Assembly (NCBI GenBank): GCA_049472395.1
Contig: JBLIRR010000097.1
Location: forward strand, 1-6,698
Source of the DNA: JBLIRR01 sp049472395
GTDB lineage: Bacteria; SZUA-182; DTGQ01; JBLIRR01
Direction: 5' to 3'
Length of the DNA: 6,698 bases
Below are positions 6,291 to 6,698 of the stretch, one piece after another; the stretch's first letter is position 1, and every line of letters begins with the position of its first letter. The notes under the pieces were generated by a model. The model was given only the letters and a program-made list of their open reading frames with translations, was not told the origin of the DNA and did no database searches. The translations under genes were made by a program, and so were the position numbers.

Positions 6291-6581
6291 ATGATATATC
6301 GAAGGCGACACCCGGAAAGAACTGACTATTACCGTCTTATTAAAGCTAATTTCGAAGAGTTTGAAAGAAAATACGCTGATATGTTTGAAGCAGAATATGG
6401 ATACCTGAGAGCAGAAGTGATGAGGGCAATTTATGCATATCTGGAATGTAGTATACCGGAAAATGGTATCGCAAGAGTAAGGTGCGAATGCGGCAACAAT
6501 TTTTTTGTAGCATTTTCATGTAAAACCTTCATGCCCTTCCAGGGCACCACGATTGATAGGAAATCCCTTTTTGAGTTGTAG
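6291..6581 (+). pseudogene. IS91-family transposase, N-terminal zinc-binding fragment
   Basis: The frame starts at ATG 6291. 'YRRRHPERTDYYRLIKANFE' (3-22), the helix 'EVMRAIYAYLECSI' (42-55) and 'GIARVRCECGNNFFVAFSCK' (59-78) match the N-terminal zinc-binding domain of IS91-family (Y2 rolling-circle) transposases. Relatives continue 'FSCK...CPSC..KR'. Here the frame reads 'TFMPFQG' instead, and the +1 frame at that point reads CPS (tgc cct tcc), so a frameshift lies around 6528-6532. The coding match then stops, and the last codons (IDRKSLFEL) come from repeat copy 2. The catalytic HUH and two-tyrosine region is wholly absent, so the fragment cannot transpose. IS91-like elements move by one-ended rolling-circle copying and can carry neighbouring genes along, which may explain how the segment was assembled. 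Confidence 0.85.
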
Positions 6582-6652
6582 AATAACCATAATTCTATAA
6601 TATTTTTGAATAAAAAGTAGTAAAAGAAGTAGTAAAAATAGGATAATGTAAA
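6552..6652 (+). repeat. Long direct repeat, copy 2 (101 bp)
   Basis: Same orientation as copy 1, with 100 of 101 bases matching once the 15-bp duplication in copy 1 is set aside. The left edge falls just after the transposase match is lost, and the right edge leads into unrelated AT-rich DNA. The distance between the right ends of the copies is 4362 bp. Near-identity in non-coding AT-rich DNA implies a recent duplication or ongoing exchange. Confidence 0.95.
6571..6601 (+). promoter_or_regulatory. Promoter-like site in repeat copy 2 (consensus -10)
   Basis: TTGAGT (6571-6576) and a perfect TATAAT (6596-6601) are spaced by 19 bp and point out of the window to the right. TATAAT exists because of the base A6597 that distinguishes this copy from copy 1. 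In AT-rich DNA a TATAAT can arise by chance, so this is tentative. Confidence 0.35.
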
Positions 6653-6698
6653 AGAGATATTATAAATTTTTCTATACAGGATAAAAAAATTTGTGATG

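Noticed and set aside
2175..6652. Repeat pair as phage attL/attR of a functional integrative element
   Set aside because: The only integrase is a fragment lacking the Tyr nucleophile, no tRNA is next to either copy, and the repeat is longer than a usual att core. Past mobility remains possible and is reported as a finding.
6653..6698. Start of a further gene at the right edge (AGG at 6678-6680 before TTG/GTG/ATG codons)
   Set aside because: Too few bases remain to show any coding signal.

Overview
The window looks like an accessory, rearranged part of a bacterial chromosome. It holds one large intact secreted cytochrome gene, surrounded by small AT-rich accessory genes and by broken pieces of mobile elements. 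The large secreted c-type cytochrome with a YVTN-type propeller, the GGGGACTGTCCCC hairpin and the IS91-type fragment would fit an anammox planctomycete (Candidatus Brocadiales) or another environmental bacterium with many c-type cytochromes. This is inference from gene content only; there is no rRNA or core gene here to place it firmly.

Left part (1-1906, + strand, very AT-rich). The window opens inside a gene whose C-terminal part resembles AbiEii/AbiGii-type nucleotidyltransferase toxins. Directly after its stop is a perfect 10-bp-stem hairpin (514-536). It runs into a 136-codon frame that resembles the C-terminal domain at the ends of Rhs-repeat proteins, here without any Rhs body and without a good start codon. 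39 bp further on is an intact gene for a membrane-anchored, propeller-like protein of unknown role. Toxin-like pieces of this kind usually collect in defence or polymorphic-toxin islands.

Middle and right part (2175-6652). An approximately 100-bp AT-rich non-coding sequence occurs twice in the same orientation, at 2175-2290 and 6552-6652. The two copies differ by one base plus one 15-bp tandem duplication. They bracket a 4.36-kb segment containing a tyrosine-recombinase fragment (2290-2709), the cytochrome gene (5730-2878, - strand) and an N-terminal fragment of an IS91-family transposase (6291-6581). Each repeat copy abuts a truncated gene: copy 1 ends where integrase homology begins, and copy 2 starts just after transposase homology ends. 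The repeat may be a small unclassified mobile or recombination unit.

The central gene encodes a 950-residue exported protein. It has a signal peptide, about seven YVTN-like propeller blades, two c-type haem sites in a cytochrome c peroxidase/MauG-like region, and a perfect EF-hand calcium loop near the C-terminus. It has its own Shine-Dalgarno, a possible operator pair upstream, and a strong inverted repeat downstream that may end transcription. It is the only gene in the window with a clear predicted catalytic or electron-transfer role, and it is visibly less AT-rich than everything around it.
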